In this document: piece after piece, positions 55,596 through 64,000 of the stretch | How positions within the stretch are numbered: position 1 is the first letter of the stretch | Layout: each line of letters opens with the position of its first letter | DNA from: Pseudomonas sp. RIT-562 | GTDB taxonomy: Bacteria > Pseudomonadota > Gammaproteobacteria > Pseudomonadales > Pseudomonadaceae | DNA: 64,000 nucleotides | NCBI RefSeq assembly: GCF_026241895.1 | Contig: NZ_JAPJIV010000001.1 | Span: 186,001-250,000 of the forward strand | Reading direction: 5' to 3' | The notes under the pieces: generated by a model | Databases searched by the model: none | What the model was told of the DNA's origin: nothing | What the model saw: the letters and a program-made list of their open reading frames with translations, nothing else | Made by a program: the position numbers and the translations under genes

Positions 55596-56630
55596 TTAAA
55601 AATTATCGGGCGACCGCGCCTTCTCCCGCGCATGCTCGCGACTGATCAGCCCCTTGCTGACCAGATCCTTCAAGCACATATCCAGCGTCTGCATCCCCAA
55701 CGACGCACCCGTCTGAATCGACGAATACATCTGCGCCACCTTGTCCTCGCGAATCAAGTTACGGATCGCCGACGTTCCCAGCATGATCTCGTGGGCGGCA
55801 ACCCGGCCGCCGCCAATTTTCTTGATCAGCGCCTGTGACACTACCGCCAGCAGCGACTCGGAGAGCATCGAACGCACCATGGACTTCTCGTCCCCAGGGA
55901 ACACGTCCACCACCCGGTCGATGGTTTTTGCCGCCGAAGTCGTGTGCAACGTGCCGAACACCAGGTGCCCGGTTTCCGCTGCTGTCAGCGCCAGGCGAAT
56001 GGTCTCCAGGTCGCGCATTTCACCCACCAGAATCACGTCCGGATCCTCACGCAGCGCCGAGCGCAAGGCTGTGGCGAAGCTGCGGGTATCGCGGTGGACT
56101 TCGCGCTGATTGATCAGGCATTTGCGCGACTCGTGGACAAATTCGATCGGGTCCTCAATGGTAAGAATATGGTGATGACGGTGGTTATTCAGGTAGTCGA
56201 TCATGGCCGCCAGGGTCGTCGACTTGCCGGAGCCAGTAGGCCCGGTGACCAGTACCAGCCCGCGCGGGGCCTCGGTGATCTTGCGAAACACGTCCCCCAT
56301 GCCCAGGTCATCCATGCTCAGGACTTTCGAAGGGATGGTGCGAAAAACCGCACCGGCGCCACGGTTCTGGGTGAAGGCATTGACCCGAAACCGCGCCACG
56401 CCGGGCACCTCAAAGGAAAAATCGCTCTCCAGGTGCTTCTCGAAGTCCACGCGCTGGGTGTCATTCATGATTGCGTAGATAAGCTCCTGCACCTGCTTGT
56501 GGTCCAGGGCAGGCAGGTTGATGCGCCGCACATCACCGTCCACTCGAATCATCGGTGGCAGGCCGGCAGACAAGTGCAGATCGGACGCGCCCTGTTTGGC
56601 GCTGAAGGCCAGCAGCTCAGTGATATCCAT
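55596..56630 (-). CDS. pilT: Type IV pilus retraction ATPase PilT
   Basis: A 344-residue hexameric ATPase, the normal PilT length, driving pilus retraction at the cytoplasmic base. The start at 56630 (MDITELLAFSAKQGASDLHL) follows GAGGAG; the frame remains open far upstream but that part is antisense to yggS and proC. Motifs: an N-terminal PAS-like part, FRVNAFTQNRGAGAVFR, Walker A VTGPTGSGKSTTLA, the Asp box TIEDPIEFVH, Walker B-like ILVGEMRDLET, and the C-terminal AIRNLIREDKVAQMYS (containing AIRNLIRE). Contrary to P. aeruginosa, no pilU follows it. Confidence 0.96.
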   Translation of the reverse strand: MDITELLAFSAKQGASDLHLSAGLPPMIRVDGDVRRINLPALDHKQVQELIYAIMNDTQRVDFEKHLESDFSFEVPGVARFRVNAFTQNRGAGAVFRTIPSKVLSMDDLGMGDVFRKITEAPRGLVLVTGPTGSGKSTTLAAMIDYLNNHRHHHILTIEDPIEFVHESRKCLINQREVHRDTRSFATALRSALREDPDVILVGEMRDLETIRLALTAAETGHLVFGTLHTTSAAKTIDRVVDVFPGDEKSMVRSMLSESLLAVVSQALIKKIGGGRVAAHEIMLGTSAIRNLIREDKVAQMYSSIQTGASLGMQTLDMCLKDLVSKGLISREHAREKARSPDNF

Positions 56631-56687
56631 AGCGCTCCTCAATTCCAGTAGAATGCCGCCAACCTCAGAACCGCTGGCGCCTCTTGA

Positions 56688-57374
56688 ATGTCCACGATAG
56701 CAGACAACATCGCTCAGGTTACTTCGCGCATCCATGCTGCGGCCCAAGCTGCTCGCCGCGACGAGCACAGCGTGCAGTTGCTCGCCGTGAGCAAGACCAA
56801 GCCCGCCGCAGCGTTGCGCGAAGCACACGCCGCCGGGATCCGCGACTTCGGTGAGAACTATCTGCAGGAAGCCCTGGGCAAGCAGCTCGAATTGGCCGAC
56901 TTGCCCTTGATCTGGCACTTCATCGGCCCCATCCAATCGAACAAGACTCGTGCTATCGCCGAGCACTTCGCCTGGGTGCACTCCGTGGATCGCTTGAAAA
57001 TCGCACAACGCCTGTCCGAACAACGCCCCGCCGATTTGCCTCCACTGAATATCTGCATCCAGGTCAACGTCAGCGGTGAAGCCAGCAAATCCGGCTGCAC
57101 CCCTGAAGATCTGCCGGCGCTGGCGCAAGCCATCAGCCAATTGCCGCGCATCAAGTTGCGCGGATTGATGGCGATCCCTGAGCCGACTGAAGATCGGGCC
57201 GCGCAGGACGCTGCTTTTGCTGCCGTACAACAACTGCAAGCCAGTTTGAACCTGCCGCTCGACACACTTTCCATGGGCATGAGCCACGACCTTGAGTCGG
57301 CCATCGCCATGGGCGCGACCTGGGTCCGCATCGGTACGGCCCTGTTCGGCGCCCGCAATTACAGCCAGCCTTGA
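56688..57374 (+). CDS. yggS: YggS family pyridoxal-phosphate homeostasis protein
   Basis: A 228-residue single-domain PLP protein with the alanine-racemase-like barrel. It starts MSTIADNIAQVTSRIHAAAQ. Motifs: LLAVSKTKPAAALREAHAAG with the PLP Lys, FGENYLQEALGK, WHFIGPIQSNKTRAIAEHF, SVDRLKIAQRL, VNVSGEASKSGC, RGLMAIPEP and SMGMSHDLESAIAMGATWVR. It helps control PLP levels. It is divergent from pilT with 57 bp between starts and precedes proC by 24 bp. Confidence 0.95.
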   Translation: MSTIADNIAQVTSRIHAAAQAARRDEHSVQLLAVSKTKPAAALREAHAAGIRDFGENYLQEALGKQLELADLPLIWHFIGPIQSNKTRAIAEHFAWVHSVDRLKIAQRLSEQRPADLPPLNICIQVNVSGEASKSGCTPEDLPALAQAISQLPRIKLRGLMAIPEPTEDRAAQDAAFAAVQQLQASLNLPLDTLSMGMSHDLESAIAMGATWVRIGTALFGARNYSQP

Positions 57375-57398
57375 CGGCTTTCTATATAAGGACCTGAC

Positions 57399-58217
57399 AT
57401 GAGCAAGACTCGTATTGCCTTTATCGGTGCCGGCAACATGGCCGCCAGCCTGATCGGCGGCCTGCGCGCCAAAGGTCTGGACGCCGCGCAGATCCGCGCC
57501 AGCGATCCGGGTGCCGAAACCCGCTTGAAAGTGACGGCTGAACACGGCATCGAAGTCTTTGCCGACAACGCCGAGGCCATTCAGGACGCCGACGTGGTGG
57601 TCCTGGCAGTCAAACCCCAGGCGATGAAGGCAGTGTGCGAAGCAATTCGTGCGAATCTCAAGCCTAATCAGCTGGTGGTGTCCATCGCCGCCGGCATTAC
57701 CTGTGCCAGCATGAACAACTGGCTTGGCGCACAGCCCATCGTGCGCTGCATGCCCAATACCCCGGCGCTGTTGCGCCAGGGTGTAAGCGGTTTGTTCGCC
57801 ACGGCCGAAGTCAGCGCCGAGCAGCGCCAGCAAGCTGAAGAACTGCTGTCGGCGGTGGGCATCGCCCTGTGGCTTGAAGAAGAACAGCAGCTGGACGCGG
57901 TCACCGCTGTATCCGGCAGCGGCCCGGCATATTTCTTCTTGCTGATTGAAGCGATGACCGCTGCCGGCGTGAAACTCGGCCTGCCGGCGGACATCGCCGC
58001 TCAGCTGACGGTGCAGACCGCGCTGGGCGCCGCGCACATGGCGGTTGCCAGCGACGTAGACGCAGCTGAATTGCGTCGCCGCGTGACGTCCCCGGCCGGC
58101 ACCACCGAAGCTGCAATCAAATCGTTCCAGGCCGGCGGCTTTGAAGCGCTGGTAGAAAAAGCACTCGGCGCCGCTGCGCACCGCTCGGCCGAGATGGCTG
58201 AGCAACTTGGCCGCTAA
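57399..58217 (+). CDS. proC: Pyrroline-5-carboxylate reductase
   Basis: A 272-residue NAD(P)H-dependent enzyme catalysing the last step of proline synthesis. It starts MSKTRIAFIGAGNMAASLIG with AAGGA upstream. Motifs: the dinucleotide site FIGAGNMAASLIGGL, VVLAVKPQAMKAV, VSIAAGITCASM, RCMPNTPALLRQGVSGL and the catalytic C-terminal AVSGSGPAYFFLLIEAMT with RRRVTSPAGTTEAAI. It follows yggS and precedes yggT, a common gene order. Confidence 0.97.
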   Translation: MSKTRIAFIGAGNMAASLIGGLRAKGLDAAQIRASDPGAETRLKVTAEHGIEVFADNAEAIQDADVVVLAVKPQAMKAVCEAIRANLKPNQLVVSIAAGITCASMNNWLGAQPIVRCMPNTPALLRQGVSGLFATAEVSAEQRQQAEELLSAVGIALWLEEEQQLDAVTAVSGSGPAYFFLLIEAMTAAGVKLGLPADIAAQLTVQTALGAAHMAVASDVDAAELRRRVTSPAGTTEAAIKSFQAGGFEALVEKALGAAAHRSAEMAEQLGR

Positions 58218-58238
58218 TCAGCTCTTACAAAGGAATCA

Positions 58239-58829
58239 ATGATGCTTGGACTCAATGACGCTGCCATTTTCATAATCAAAACCCTGGGCAGCCTGTACCT
58301 GCTGATCGTATTGATGCGCTTCATCCTGCAACTGGTGCGGGCGAACTTCTACAACCCGCTCTGCCAGTTCATCGTGAAAGCCACTCAACCGCTGCTCAAG
58401 CCGCTGCGCCGGGTCATCCCTAGCATGTTCGGGCTCGACATGTCGTCACTGGTACTGGCGCTGATCATTCAGATGCTGCTGATCGCGGTGATCCTGCTGC
58501 TCAAAGGCTTCATGGTCGATTGGCTGTTCCTGGTGCCGTGGGCCCTGATCGCGCTCTTCTCGCTGTTTTTGAATATTATTTTCTGGGCGATGATCATCAG
58601 CGTGATTCTGTCCTGGGTCGCACCGGGGAGCCACAATCCGGGTGCGGAGCTGGTTGCGCAGATTACTGAACCGGTGCTCGCCCCGTTCCGCCGGATCATT
58701 CCGAACCTGGGCGGCCTCGACATCTCGCCGATCTTCGCGTTTATCGTGATCCAACTGCTGCAAAGCTGGCTTATTCCGCGCCTTGCGTTCTTTGCACTCA
58801 TGCCGCAGGGGCTGCTTGGCTTGATCTGA
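58239..58829 (+). CDS. yggT: YggT family membrane protein
   Basis: A 196-residue protein made of two YggT repeats, each with two membrane segments. It starts MMLGLNDAAIFIIKTLGSLY; the second ATG (58242) has better spacing from AGGA and could be the true start. The repeats are visible as LIVLMRFILQLVRANFYNPL with QPLLKPLRRVIPSMFG, and IISVILSWVAPGSHNPG with EPVLAPFRRIIPNLGG. E. coli YggT has been linked to osmotic shock tolerance. It closes the yggS-proC-yggT unit; a perfect palindrome follows. Confidence 0.92.
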   Translation: MMLGLNDAAIFIIKTLGSLYLLIVLMRFILQLVRANFYNPLCQFIVKATQPLLKPLRRVIPSMFGLDMSSLVLALIIQMLLIAVILLLKGFMVDWLFLVPWALIALFSLFLNIIFWAMIISVILSWVAPGSHNPGAELVAQITEPVLAPFRRIIPNLGGLDISPIFAFIVIQLLQSWLIPRLAFFALMPQGLLGLI

Positions 58830-58845
58830 TACCGCGTTATCGTTT

Positions 58846-58897
58846 ATCGCGAGCAGGCTCACTCCTACAGGCCTGTAGGAGTGAGCCTGCTCGCGAT
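58846..58897. repeat. REP element as a perfect 52-bp palindrome
   Basis: ATCGCGAGCAGGCTCACTCC plus TACAGG (58846-58871) is followed at once by its exact reverse complement (58872-58897), with no loop. Both arms are of the family at 1643 and 55503. It lies between yggT and the metX promoter and can form a long hairpin. Confidence 0.95.
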
Positions 58898-58942
58898 GAA
58901 TACTCCTCGGTACATCTGAATGTAATCATCCCCGGCCTTCGC

Positions 58943-58971
58943 TTGCCGCTAACCCCACCGGTCTTTAGACT
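58943..58971 (+). promoter_or_regulatory. Predicted sigma-70 promoter of metXW
   Basis: TTGCCG (58943-58948), a 17-bp spacer and TAGACT (58966-58971) place initiation near 58978, about 22 bases before the metX ATG. The -10 hexamer is the same as that predicted for the ArsR/methyltransferase-metK operon. Confidence 0.6.
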
Positions 58972-59000
58972 TACGCCTCATTTCAACGAGAGCAGGGTCG

Positions 59001-60140
59001 ATGCCAACTGCCTTTCCCGCCGATTCTGTTGGTTTGGTGACGCCGCAAGTGGCGCACTTCAGCGAACCCCTGGCCCTGGCCTGTGGCCGTTCGCTTCCAG
59101 CCTATGACCTGATCTACGAAACCTATGGCACGCTGAACGCCACGGCGAGCAACGCCGTGCTGATTTGCCACGCCTTGTCCGGCCACCATCACGCCGCCGG
59201 CTTCCACAGCCCCGACGACCGCAAACCCGGTTGGTGGGACAGCTGCATCGGTCCCGGCAAACCAATTGATACCAACAAATTTTTCGTGGTCAGCCTGAAC
59301 AATCTGGGTGGCTGCAATGGTTCCACCGGCCCGAGCAGCATCAACCCGGATACCGGCAAGCCATTCGGCGCCGACTTTCCGGTACTCACCGTAGAGGATT
59401 GGGTACACAGCCAGGCCCGCCTGGCCGACCTGATCGGCATCGACCAGTGGGCCGCCGTGATCGGTGGCAGCCTGGGCGGCATGCAGGCGATGCAATGGAG
59501 CATCACCTACCCCGAGCGCATTCGACACTGCCTGGCGATTGCCTCGGCGCCCAAACTGTCGGCGCAGAACATCGCGTTCAACGAAGTGGCGCGTCAGGCG
59601 ATCCTCACCGACCCCGAATTCCACGGCGGTTCGTTCCAGGAAGCAGGCGTTATCCCCAAGCGCGGCTTGATGCTGGCGCGGATGGTCGGGCACATCACTT
59701 ATCTGTCCGACGACTCCATGGGCGAGAAATTCGGCCGAGGGCTGAAAAGCGAGAAGCTCAACTACGACTTCCACAGCGTCGAATTCCAGGTCGAGAGCTA
59801 CCTGCGTTATCAGGGCGAGGAGTTTTCCGGACGTTTCGACGCCAATACCTATCTGCTGATGACCAAGGCCCTGGATTACTTCGACCCCGCGGCGAATTTC
59901 GACGACGACCTGGCGAAAACCTTCGCCAACGCCCAGGCCAAATTCTGCGTGATGTCCTTCACCACCGATTGGCGCTTCTCCCCTGCCCGCTCCCGAGAGC
60001 TGGTCGATGCGCTGATGGCCGCCAAGAAAGACGTGTGCTACCTCGAGATCGATGCTCCGCAAGGCCACGACGCCTTCCTGATTCCGATCCCGCGTTACCT
60101 GCAGGCGTTCAGCAACTACATGAACCGAATTTCGCTTTGA
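59001..60140 (+). CDS. metX: Homoserine O-succinyltransferase (MetX family)
   Basis: A 379-residue alpha/beta-hydrolase enzyme activating homoserine for methionine synthesis. It starts [20 protein letters not shown]. Motifs: [34 protein letters not shown], the nucleophile elbow [14 protein letters not shown] with catalytic Ser, and the catalytic Asp and His near TTDWRFSP and [11 protein letters not shown]. MetX proteins are often named acetyltransferases, but the Pseudomonas enzyme paired with MetW uses succinyl-CoA as I recall; the acyl donor is not certain from sequence. It is followed by metW after 7 bp. Confidence 0.93.
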   Translation: MPTAFPADSVGLVTPQVAHFSEPLALACGRSLPAYDLIYETYGTLNATASNAVLICHALSGHHHAAGFHSPDDRKPGWWDSCIGPGKPIDTNKFFVVSLNNLGGCNGSTGPSSINPDTGKPFGADFPVLTVEDWVHSQARLADLIGIDQWAAVIGGSLGGMQAMQWSITYPERIRHCLAIASAPKLSAQNIAFNEVARQAILTDPEFHGGSFQEAGVIPKRGLMLARMVGHITYLSDDSMGEKFGRGLKSEKLNYDFHSVEFQVESYLRYQGEEFSGRFDANTYLLMTKALDYFDPAANFDDDLAKTFANAQAKFCVMSFTTDWRFSPARSRELVDALMAAKKDVCYLEIDAPQGHDAFLIPIPRYLQAFSNYMNRISL

Positions 60141-60147
60141 GGACATC

Positions 60148-60768
60148 ATGAGAGCCGATCTGGAAATCATCCAGGAATGGATCCCCGCCGGCAGCCGCGT
60201 GCTCGACCTGGGTTGCGGCGACGGTGAACTGCTGACCTGGCTGCGCGACAACAAGCAGGTGACCGGCTATGGCCTGGAAAACGATCCGGACAACATCGCC
60301 GAATGCGTCGCCAAAGGCATCAACGTCATCGAGCAGGATCTGGACAAGGGCCTGGGCAACTTCGCCAGCAACAGCTTCGACATCGTGGTCATGACCCAGG
60401 CGCTGCAGGCAGTGCACTACCCCGACCGGATCCTCGACGAAATGCTGCGGGTCGGTCGCCAGTGCATTATTACCTTCCCCAACTTCGGACACTGGCGCTG
60501 CCGCTGGTACCTGGCAAGCAAAGGGCGGATGCCGGTTTCCGATTTCCTGCCGTATACCTGGTACAACACGCCGAACATCCACTTCTGCACTTTCGGTGAC
60601 TTTGAAGAGTTGTGTCGCGAACGTGAAGCCAAGGTCATTGATCGGCTGGCAGTGGATCAACAGCATCGCCACGGGTGGGCCAGTAAGCTATGGCCTAATC
60701 TATTAGGTGAAATCGGCATCTACCGCGTCAGCAGCCCCGGGCTGCAGGATCACAAGATCGCGGTGTGA
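60148..60768 (+). CDS. metW: Methionine biosynthesis protein MetW
   Basis: A 206-residue class I methyltransferase-fold protein starting MRADLEIIQEWIPAGSRVLD. It has the SAM motif VLDLGCGDGELLTWL and then VTGYGLENDPDNIAECVAKG and VMTQALQAVHYPDRILDEML, followed by NFGHWRCRWYLASKGRMPV, conserved in MetW. It is needed with MetX for methionine synthesis in Pseudomonas; its exact action is not settled. It lies 7 bp after metX. Confidence 0.95.
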   Translation: MRADLEIIQEWIPAGSRVLDLGCGDGELLTWLRDNKQVTGYGLENDPDNIAECVAKGINVIEQDLDKGLGNFASNSFDIVVMTQALQAVHYPDRILDEMLRVGRQCIITFPNFGHWRCRWYLASKGRMPVSDFLPYTWYNTPNIHFCTFGDFEELCREREAKVIDRLAVDQQHRHGWASKLWPNLLGEIGIYRVSSPGLQDHKIAV

Positions 60769-60794
60769 AACACGATATTTCGAGGAGAACCACT

Positions 60795-61229
60795 ATGGGT
60801 CGTCTAGCGCTGTTTCTACTTACTGCCTGCCTGAGCGTGACCGCCATCGCTGCAGATGCCATCAAGGGTGAACGCCAGGAGAAATTCGGTGACGTGACGG
60901 TGCACTACAACACCTTCAATTCCACCTTCCTGACCCCGGACATTGCCAAAGCTGCTGAGCTGACTCGCAGCAAGAACCAAGGCGTGATCAACGTTTCGGT
61001 GCTCAAAGATGGCAAGCCGCAGATGGCCCAGGTCAGTGGCACCATCAAGGACCTGACCAGCCAGAGCGTGAAGCTCAACTTCCGCCAGATCACCGAACAG
61101 GGTGCGATCTACTACATCGCGCAGTACCCGGTGGACCAGCAGGAAGTGCGCACCTTCGAGATCAAGGTGCAGAACGGCGATAAAATCAACACCATCAATT
61201 TCAACCAAGAGCTTTTCCCCGGCCAATGA
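60795..61229 (+). CDS. DUF4426 periplasmic protein
   Basis: A 144-residue protein starting at 60795 ([20 protein letters not shown]) with CGAGGAG upstream; an upstream non-ATG extension is rejected. A signal peptide is cleaved near AIAADAIKG. The mature part is beta-rich ([38 protein letters not shown]), the DUF4426 pattern seen in Pseudomonas and related genera. Its function is unknown. It lies between metW and rdgB and overlaps rdgB by 4 bp (ATGA). Confidence 0.87.
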   Translation: MGRLALFLLTACLSVTAIAADAIKGERQEKFGDVTVHYNTFNSTFLTPDIAKAAELTRSKNQGVINVSVLKDGKPQMAQVSGTIKDLTSQSVKLNFRQITEQGAIYYIAQYPVDQQEVRTFEIKVQNGDKINTINFNQELFPGQ

Positions 61230-61822
61230 TGAACTTCACCCAACTCGTACTGGCCAGCCACAACGCCGGCAAGCTCAAGGAACTCCAGGCCATGCTCGGC
61301 GACTCGGTGCAACTGCGCTCGATCGGCGAATTCAGCACTGTCGAGCCTGAAGAAACCGGCCTGTCGTTCGTCGAGAATGCCATCCTCAAGGCCCGCAACG
61401 CCGCGCGTATTTCCGGCCTGCCGGCCCTGGCCGACGATTCGGGCCTGGCCGTGGATTTCCTGGGTGGTGCACCGGGCATCTATTCCGCCCGTTACGCTGA
61501 CGGCCAGGGCGACGCGGCGAACAACGCCAAACTGCTGGAAGCTTTGAAAGACGTGCCGGAAGCCGAGCGCGGCGCGCAATTCGTTTGTGTGCTGGCGCTG
61601 GTACGGCACGCAGACGATCCGTTGCCGATCCTTTGCGAAGGCTTGTGGCACGGGCGCATCCTGACCCAGGCCAGCGGCGAGCACGGGTTTGGCTATGACC
61701 CGCTGTTCTGGGTGCCAGAACGCGACTGTTCCAGCGCCGAGCTGAGCCCCAGCGACAAGAACCTGATCAGCCACCGCGCCCGTGCAATGGATCTGCTGCG
61801 CCAGCGTCTGGGCTTGAAATGA
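61226..61822 (+). CDS. rdgB: dITP/XTP pyrophosphatase (RdgB/HAM1 family)
   Basis: A 198-residue house-cleaning enzyme hydrolysing dITP, XTP and related nucleotides to monophosphates. It starts [23 protein letters not shown] occurs twice in a row, so it could start one codon later. Motifs: [74 protein letters not shown] and [11 protein letters not shown]. It overlaps the DUF4426 gene and hemW by 4 bp each, so three genes are translationally coupled. Confidence 0.96.
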   Translation: MMNFTQLVLASHNAGKLKELQAMLGDSVQLRSIGEFSTVEPEETGLSFVENAILKARNAARISGLPALADDSGLAVDFLGGAPGIYSARYADGQGDAANNAKLLEALKDVPEAERGAQFVCVLALVRHADDPLPILCEGLWHGRILTQASGEHGFGYDPLFWVPERDCSSAELSPSDKNLISHRARAMDLLRQRLGLK

Positions 61823-63024
61823 CCCACGACTCCTCCGCGCCGCCGCTGATCTTCGGCGGCGCCGCACAATCGCCTCGGGCTCCATTTGCCGTGCTCCCGC
61901 CCCTGGCGCTGTACATCCACATCCCGTGGTGTGTACGCAAATGCCCTTATTGCGACTTCAATTCCCACACTGCCAGCCCGGTGCTGCCAGAAGAGGAATA
62001 CGTTGATGCGCTGCTGGCCGATCTCGATCAGGACCTGCATGCAGTCTACGGTCGCGAGCTGAGCTCGATCTTCTTTGGCGGTGGCACGCCGAGCCTGTTC
62101 AGCGCTGCGGCCCTGGGTCGATTGCTCAAGGGCGTCGAACAGCGCATAAAGTTTGCCGCCGACATCGAAATCACCCTGGAGGCCAACCCCGGCACCTTCG
62201 AGCAAGAGAAGTTCACTGCTTACCGGGCACTGGGCATCAATCGCCTGTCGATCGGCATCCAGAGTTTTCAGGAACAGAAGCTCAAGGCCCTGGGGCGCAT
62301 CCATAACGGCGACGAAGCCCTGCGAGCCGCCGGCATGGCGCGTCAGGCCGGGTTCGACAACTTCAACCTGGACCTGATGCACGGCTTGCCCGATCAGTCC
62401 CTGGACGATGCATTGAATGACCTGCGCCAAGCCATTGCCCTGAAGCCGACTCACCTGTCCTGGTATCAACTGACGCTGGAACCGAACACGGTGTTCTGGA
62501 ACCAGCCGCCCGCACTGCCGGAAGACGACACCCTGTGGGACATACAGGAGGCCGGGCAGGCGTTGCTGGCCGAGCACGGTTACGCGCAATACGAAGTGTC
62601 TGCCTATGCACAGGCTGGCCGCGCGGCACGGCACAACCTCAACTACTGGAGTTTCGGCGATTTCATCGGCATCGGCGCTGGAGCCCACGGCAAGCTCAGT
62701 CATCCGGACGGGCGCATCGTGCGCACCTGGAAGACCCGGCTACCTAAGGACTACCTCAACCCGGCGAAAAGCTTCCAGGCCGGCGAGAAAGCGCTGACCA
62801 ACGAAGAGCTGCCGTTCGACTTCCTGATGAACGCCTTGCGCCTGACTGCGGGTGTGGAATCGCGGCTGTACCCGGAACGCACCGGCCTGTCCCTGGAAAG
62901 CCTTGCTGAAGGTCGGCTGGAGGCAGAACAAAGCGGCTTGTTGCAGGTCGAACCGTCACGCCTGGCGGCCACCGAGCGCGGCCAACTGTTCCTCAATGAC
63001 TTGCTGCAGAAATTTCTGAGCTGA
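61819..63024 (+). CDS. hemW: Radical SAM heme chaperone HemW
   Basis: A 401-residue radical SAM protein. It starts [20 protein letters not shown]. The Fe-S motif CxxxCxxC is in [16 protein letters not shown] (about residues 35-50), followed by [36 protein letters not shown] and a C-terminal HemN-like domain (GLMHGLP-type segment [21 protein letters not shown]). The extra N-terminal Cys of oxygen-independent coproporphyrinogen oxidase HemN is absent, so it is the heme-delivery paralogue HemW. It overlaps rdgB by 4 bp. Confidence 0.95.
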   Translation: MTHDSSAPPLIFGGAAQSPRAPFAVLPPLALYIHIPWCVRKCPYCDFNSHTASPVLPEEEYVDALLADLDQDLHAVYGRELSSIFFGGGTPSLFSAAALGRLLKGVEQRIKFAADIEITLEANPGTFEQEKFTAYRALGINRLSIGIQSFQEQKLKALGRIHNGDEALRAAGMARQAGFDNFNLDLMHGLPDQSLDDALNDLRQAIALKPTHLSWYQLTLEPNTVFWNQPPALPEDDTLWDIQEAGQALLAEHGYAQYEVSAYAQAGRAARHNLNYWSFGDFIGIGAGAHGKLSHPDGRIVRTWKTRLPKDYLNPAKSFQAGEKALTNEELPFDFLMNALRLTAGVESRLYPERTGLSLESLAEGRLEAEQSGLLQVEPSRLAATERGQLFLNDLLQKFLS

Positions 63025-63045
63025 TTCCAGAACTAAGGAAAACCC

Positions 63046-63369
63046 ATGGATTTTGTACTCGACCTGCTCGCCACGGTGTCTCGCTGGAGTCGCGGCAACC
63101 TATCGGAAATCGCCCTGGCGCTTGTAGGGTGCCTGCTGGTGTTGTTTGGTGCGGATTTCAAAGGCTGGGTCGAGCAACGCCTGGGCAGCGTCGCGGGCGC
63201 CTTGCGCGTCCCGATGATGGCCCTGTTGTGCATGGTTGGCAGCGGCGCCGCACTGATCTATGCGACTCCGTGGATCGTCAAGGGCTTGAGTCAATTCAAC
63301 AACTACAGCCTGGCGCCGGTATTGGTGGTGGTGCTGGTGTTGATTGGCGTGGTGGCTGATCGCCGCTGA
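63046..63369 (+). CDS. DUF3392 membrane protein
   Basis: A 107-residue inner-membrane protein starting MDFVLDLLATVSRWSRGNLS with AAGGAAA upstream. Three hydrophobic segments are visible: about residues 21-36 (LALVGCLLVLFGADF), 58-77 (MALLCMVGSGAALIYA) and 88-104. The pattern matches DUF3392, found next to hemW in Pseudomonas. Its function is unknown. It is 21 bp after hemW and convergent with trmB across a REP pair. Confidence 0.85.
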   Translation: MDFVLDLLATVSRWSRGNLSEIALALVGCLLVLFGADFKGWVEQRLGSVAGALRVPMMALLCMVGSGAALIYATPWIVKGLSQFNNYSLAPVLVVVLVLIGVVADRR

Positions 63370-63391
63370 ACCTACGAACAACCCAAAACAA

Positions 63392-63482
63392 CTGTGGGAG
63401 CGGGCTTGCTCGCGAATGCGATGTGTCAGTCAACATAAATGTGTCTGATACACCGCATTCGCGAGCAAGCCCGCTCCCACAG
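63392..63482. repeat. REP inverted pair (GTGGGAGCGGGCTTGCTCGCGAA type)
   Basis: CTGTGGGAGCGGGCTTGCTC at 63392 and its reverse complement ending at 63482 flank a loop of about 35 bp. It lies between the convergent DUF3392 and trmB genes. Confidence 0.92.
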
Positions 63483-63485
63483 GTT

Positions 63486-64000
63486 TTAAGACTGCTTTTC
63501 GAACTTCAGATCCCACACGCCATGCCCAAGACGTTCGCCGCGGCGTTCGAACTTGGTAATCGGCCGCTCGGCCGGGCGCGGTACGCATTTGCCGTCTTCA
63601 GCCAGGTTGCGATAACCCGGCGCGACATTCATCACTTCGAGCATGTATTCGGCGTACGGCTCCCAGTCCGTGGCCATGTGCAGCACACCGCCGACCTTTA
63701 ACTTGCTCCGCACCAGCTCCGCGAACGATGCCTGAACGATACGGCGCTTGTGGTGGCGGCTCTTGTGCCATGGGTCGGGGAAAAACAGCATCAGGCGATC
63801 GAGGCTGTTGTCGGCCACGCAGCGGTTGAGCACCTCGATCGCATCGCAATCATAGACTCGAAGGTTGGTCAGGCCCTGGGTCAGCACGCCATTGAGCAGC
63901 GCGCCGACACCTGGACGGTGCACCTCAACGCCAATGAAATCCTGCTCCGGCGAAGCCGCAGCCATTTCCAGCAGCGAATGGCCCATGCCGAAGCCGATTT
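63486..64000 (-). CDS. trmB: tRNA (guanine-46-N7)-methyltransferase (3' part; start outside window)
   Basis: The frame stays open to the right edge, so this is the C-terminal ~170 residues; the start lies beyond 64000. The first visible residues [13 protein letters not shown] are the SAM-binding motif of TrmB, followed by [34 protein letters not shown] with the conserved PDPWxKxRHxKRR motif, [14 protein letters not shown] and [17 protein letters not shown]. It methylates G46 in the tRNA variable loop. An internal ATG at 63984-63986 is not the start. Confidence 0.95.
   Translation of the reverse strand, partial: IGFGMGHSLLEMAAASPEQDFIGVEVHRPGVGALLNGVLTQGLTNLRVYDCDAIEVLNRCVADNSLDRLMLFFPDPWHKSRHHKRRIVQASFAELVRSKLKVGGVLHMATDWEPYAEYMLEVMNVAPGYRNLAEDGKCVPRPAERPITKFERRGERLGHGVWDLKFEKQS

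Noticed and set aside
56631..58205. A 500-residue N-terminal extension of PilT
   Set aside because: The extension is antisense to yggS and proC, and the ATG at 56630 has a perfect GAGGAG site and gives the standard 344-residue PilT.

Overview
The window is a contiguous piece of a Pseudomonas chromosome, most like the P. fluorescens group. I base this on gene content and order recalled from P. aeruginosa (a block resembling the PA0382-PA0432 neighbourhood, then metK/tktA/epd/pgk/fba), on high-GC coding sequence, and on many REP-type intergenic repeats of the kind known from P. fluorescens. No similarity search was run, so all names rest on motifs, lengths and context. I see no tRNA, rRNA, CRISPR array, prophage or insertion sequence.

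Layout. 1-5.8 kb: the end of an unidentified gene, an orphan periplasmic binding protein, a GNAT acetyltransferase, a small winged-helix protein, a YgjP-like metallopeptidase, a REC-PAS-GGDEF-EAL regulator and a PL7 alginate lyase. 5.8-12.3 kb (minus strand): central carbon genes tktA, epd, pgk, two small lipoproteins and fba. 12.4-14.8 kb: an ArsR-type regulator fused to a methyltransferase, in an operon with metK and behind a perfect inverted-repeat operator. 14.9-24.4 kb: ligB, a DUF1090 protein, a cytochrome c lipoprotein, mltA, a MAPEG protein, DMT, MFS, CPA1 and FNT transporters, and a thioesterase. 24.5-27.2 kb: ahcY with a SAH riboswitch, then metF. 27.4-37.1 kb: a second orphan binding protein, rhlE, yceI with cytochrome b561, an exported flavoprotein with a Lys/Ala/Pro-rich tail, bioA, rsmE and a hemolysin III protein. 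37.4-47.7 kb: the type IV pilus chemosensory operon pilGHIJ-chpA-chpC, without pilK or chpB. 47.9-54.1 kb: gshB, tonB, algH, ruvX, pyrR, pyrB and pyrC'. 54.2-64 kb: a TM2 protein, a C40 peptidase, pilT (no pilU beside it), yggS, proC, yggT, metX, metW, a DUF4426 protein, rdgB, hemW, a DUF3392 protein and the 3' part of trmB.

How the genes work together. Three loci serve methionine and the S-adenosylmethionine cycle: metXW (synthesis), metK (SAM formation) and ahcY-metF (SAH removal, methyl-folate supply). Each has visibly different control: a plain promoter, a fused ArsR/methyltransferase with its operator, and a SAH riboswitch. The Chp genes, pilT and a TonB3-like tonB all relate to type IV pili. 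The pyr operon follows algH-ruvX.

The strongest non-coding themes are about 19 REP-like elements in several sequence families, sitting in 8 of the 12 convergent gene junctions and including a perfect 52-bp palindrome; the ArsR/methyltransferase operator; and a terminator-like hairpin whose loop appears to hold the tonB promoter.
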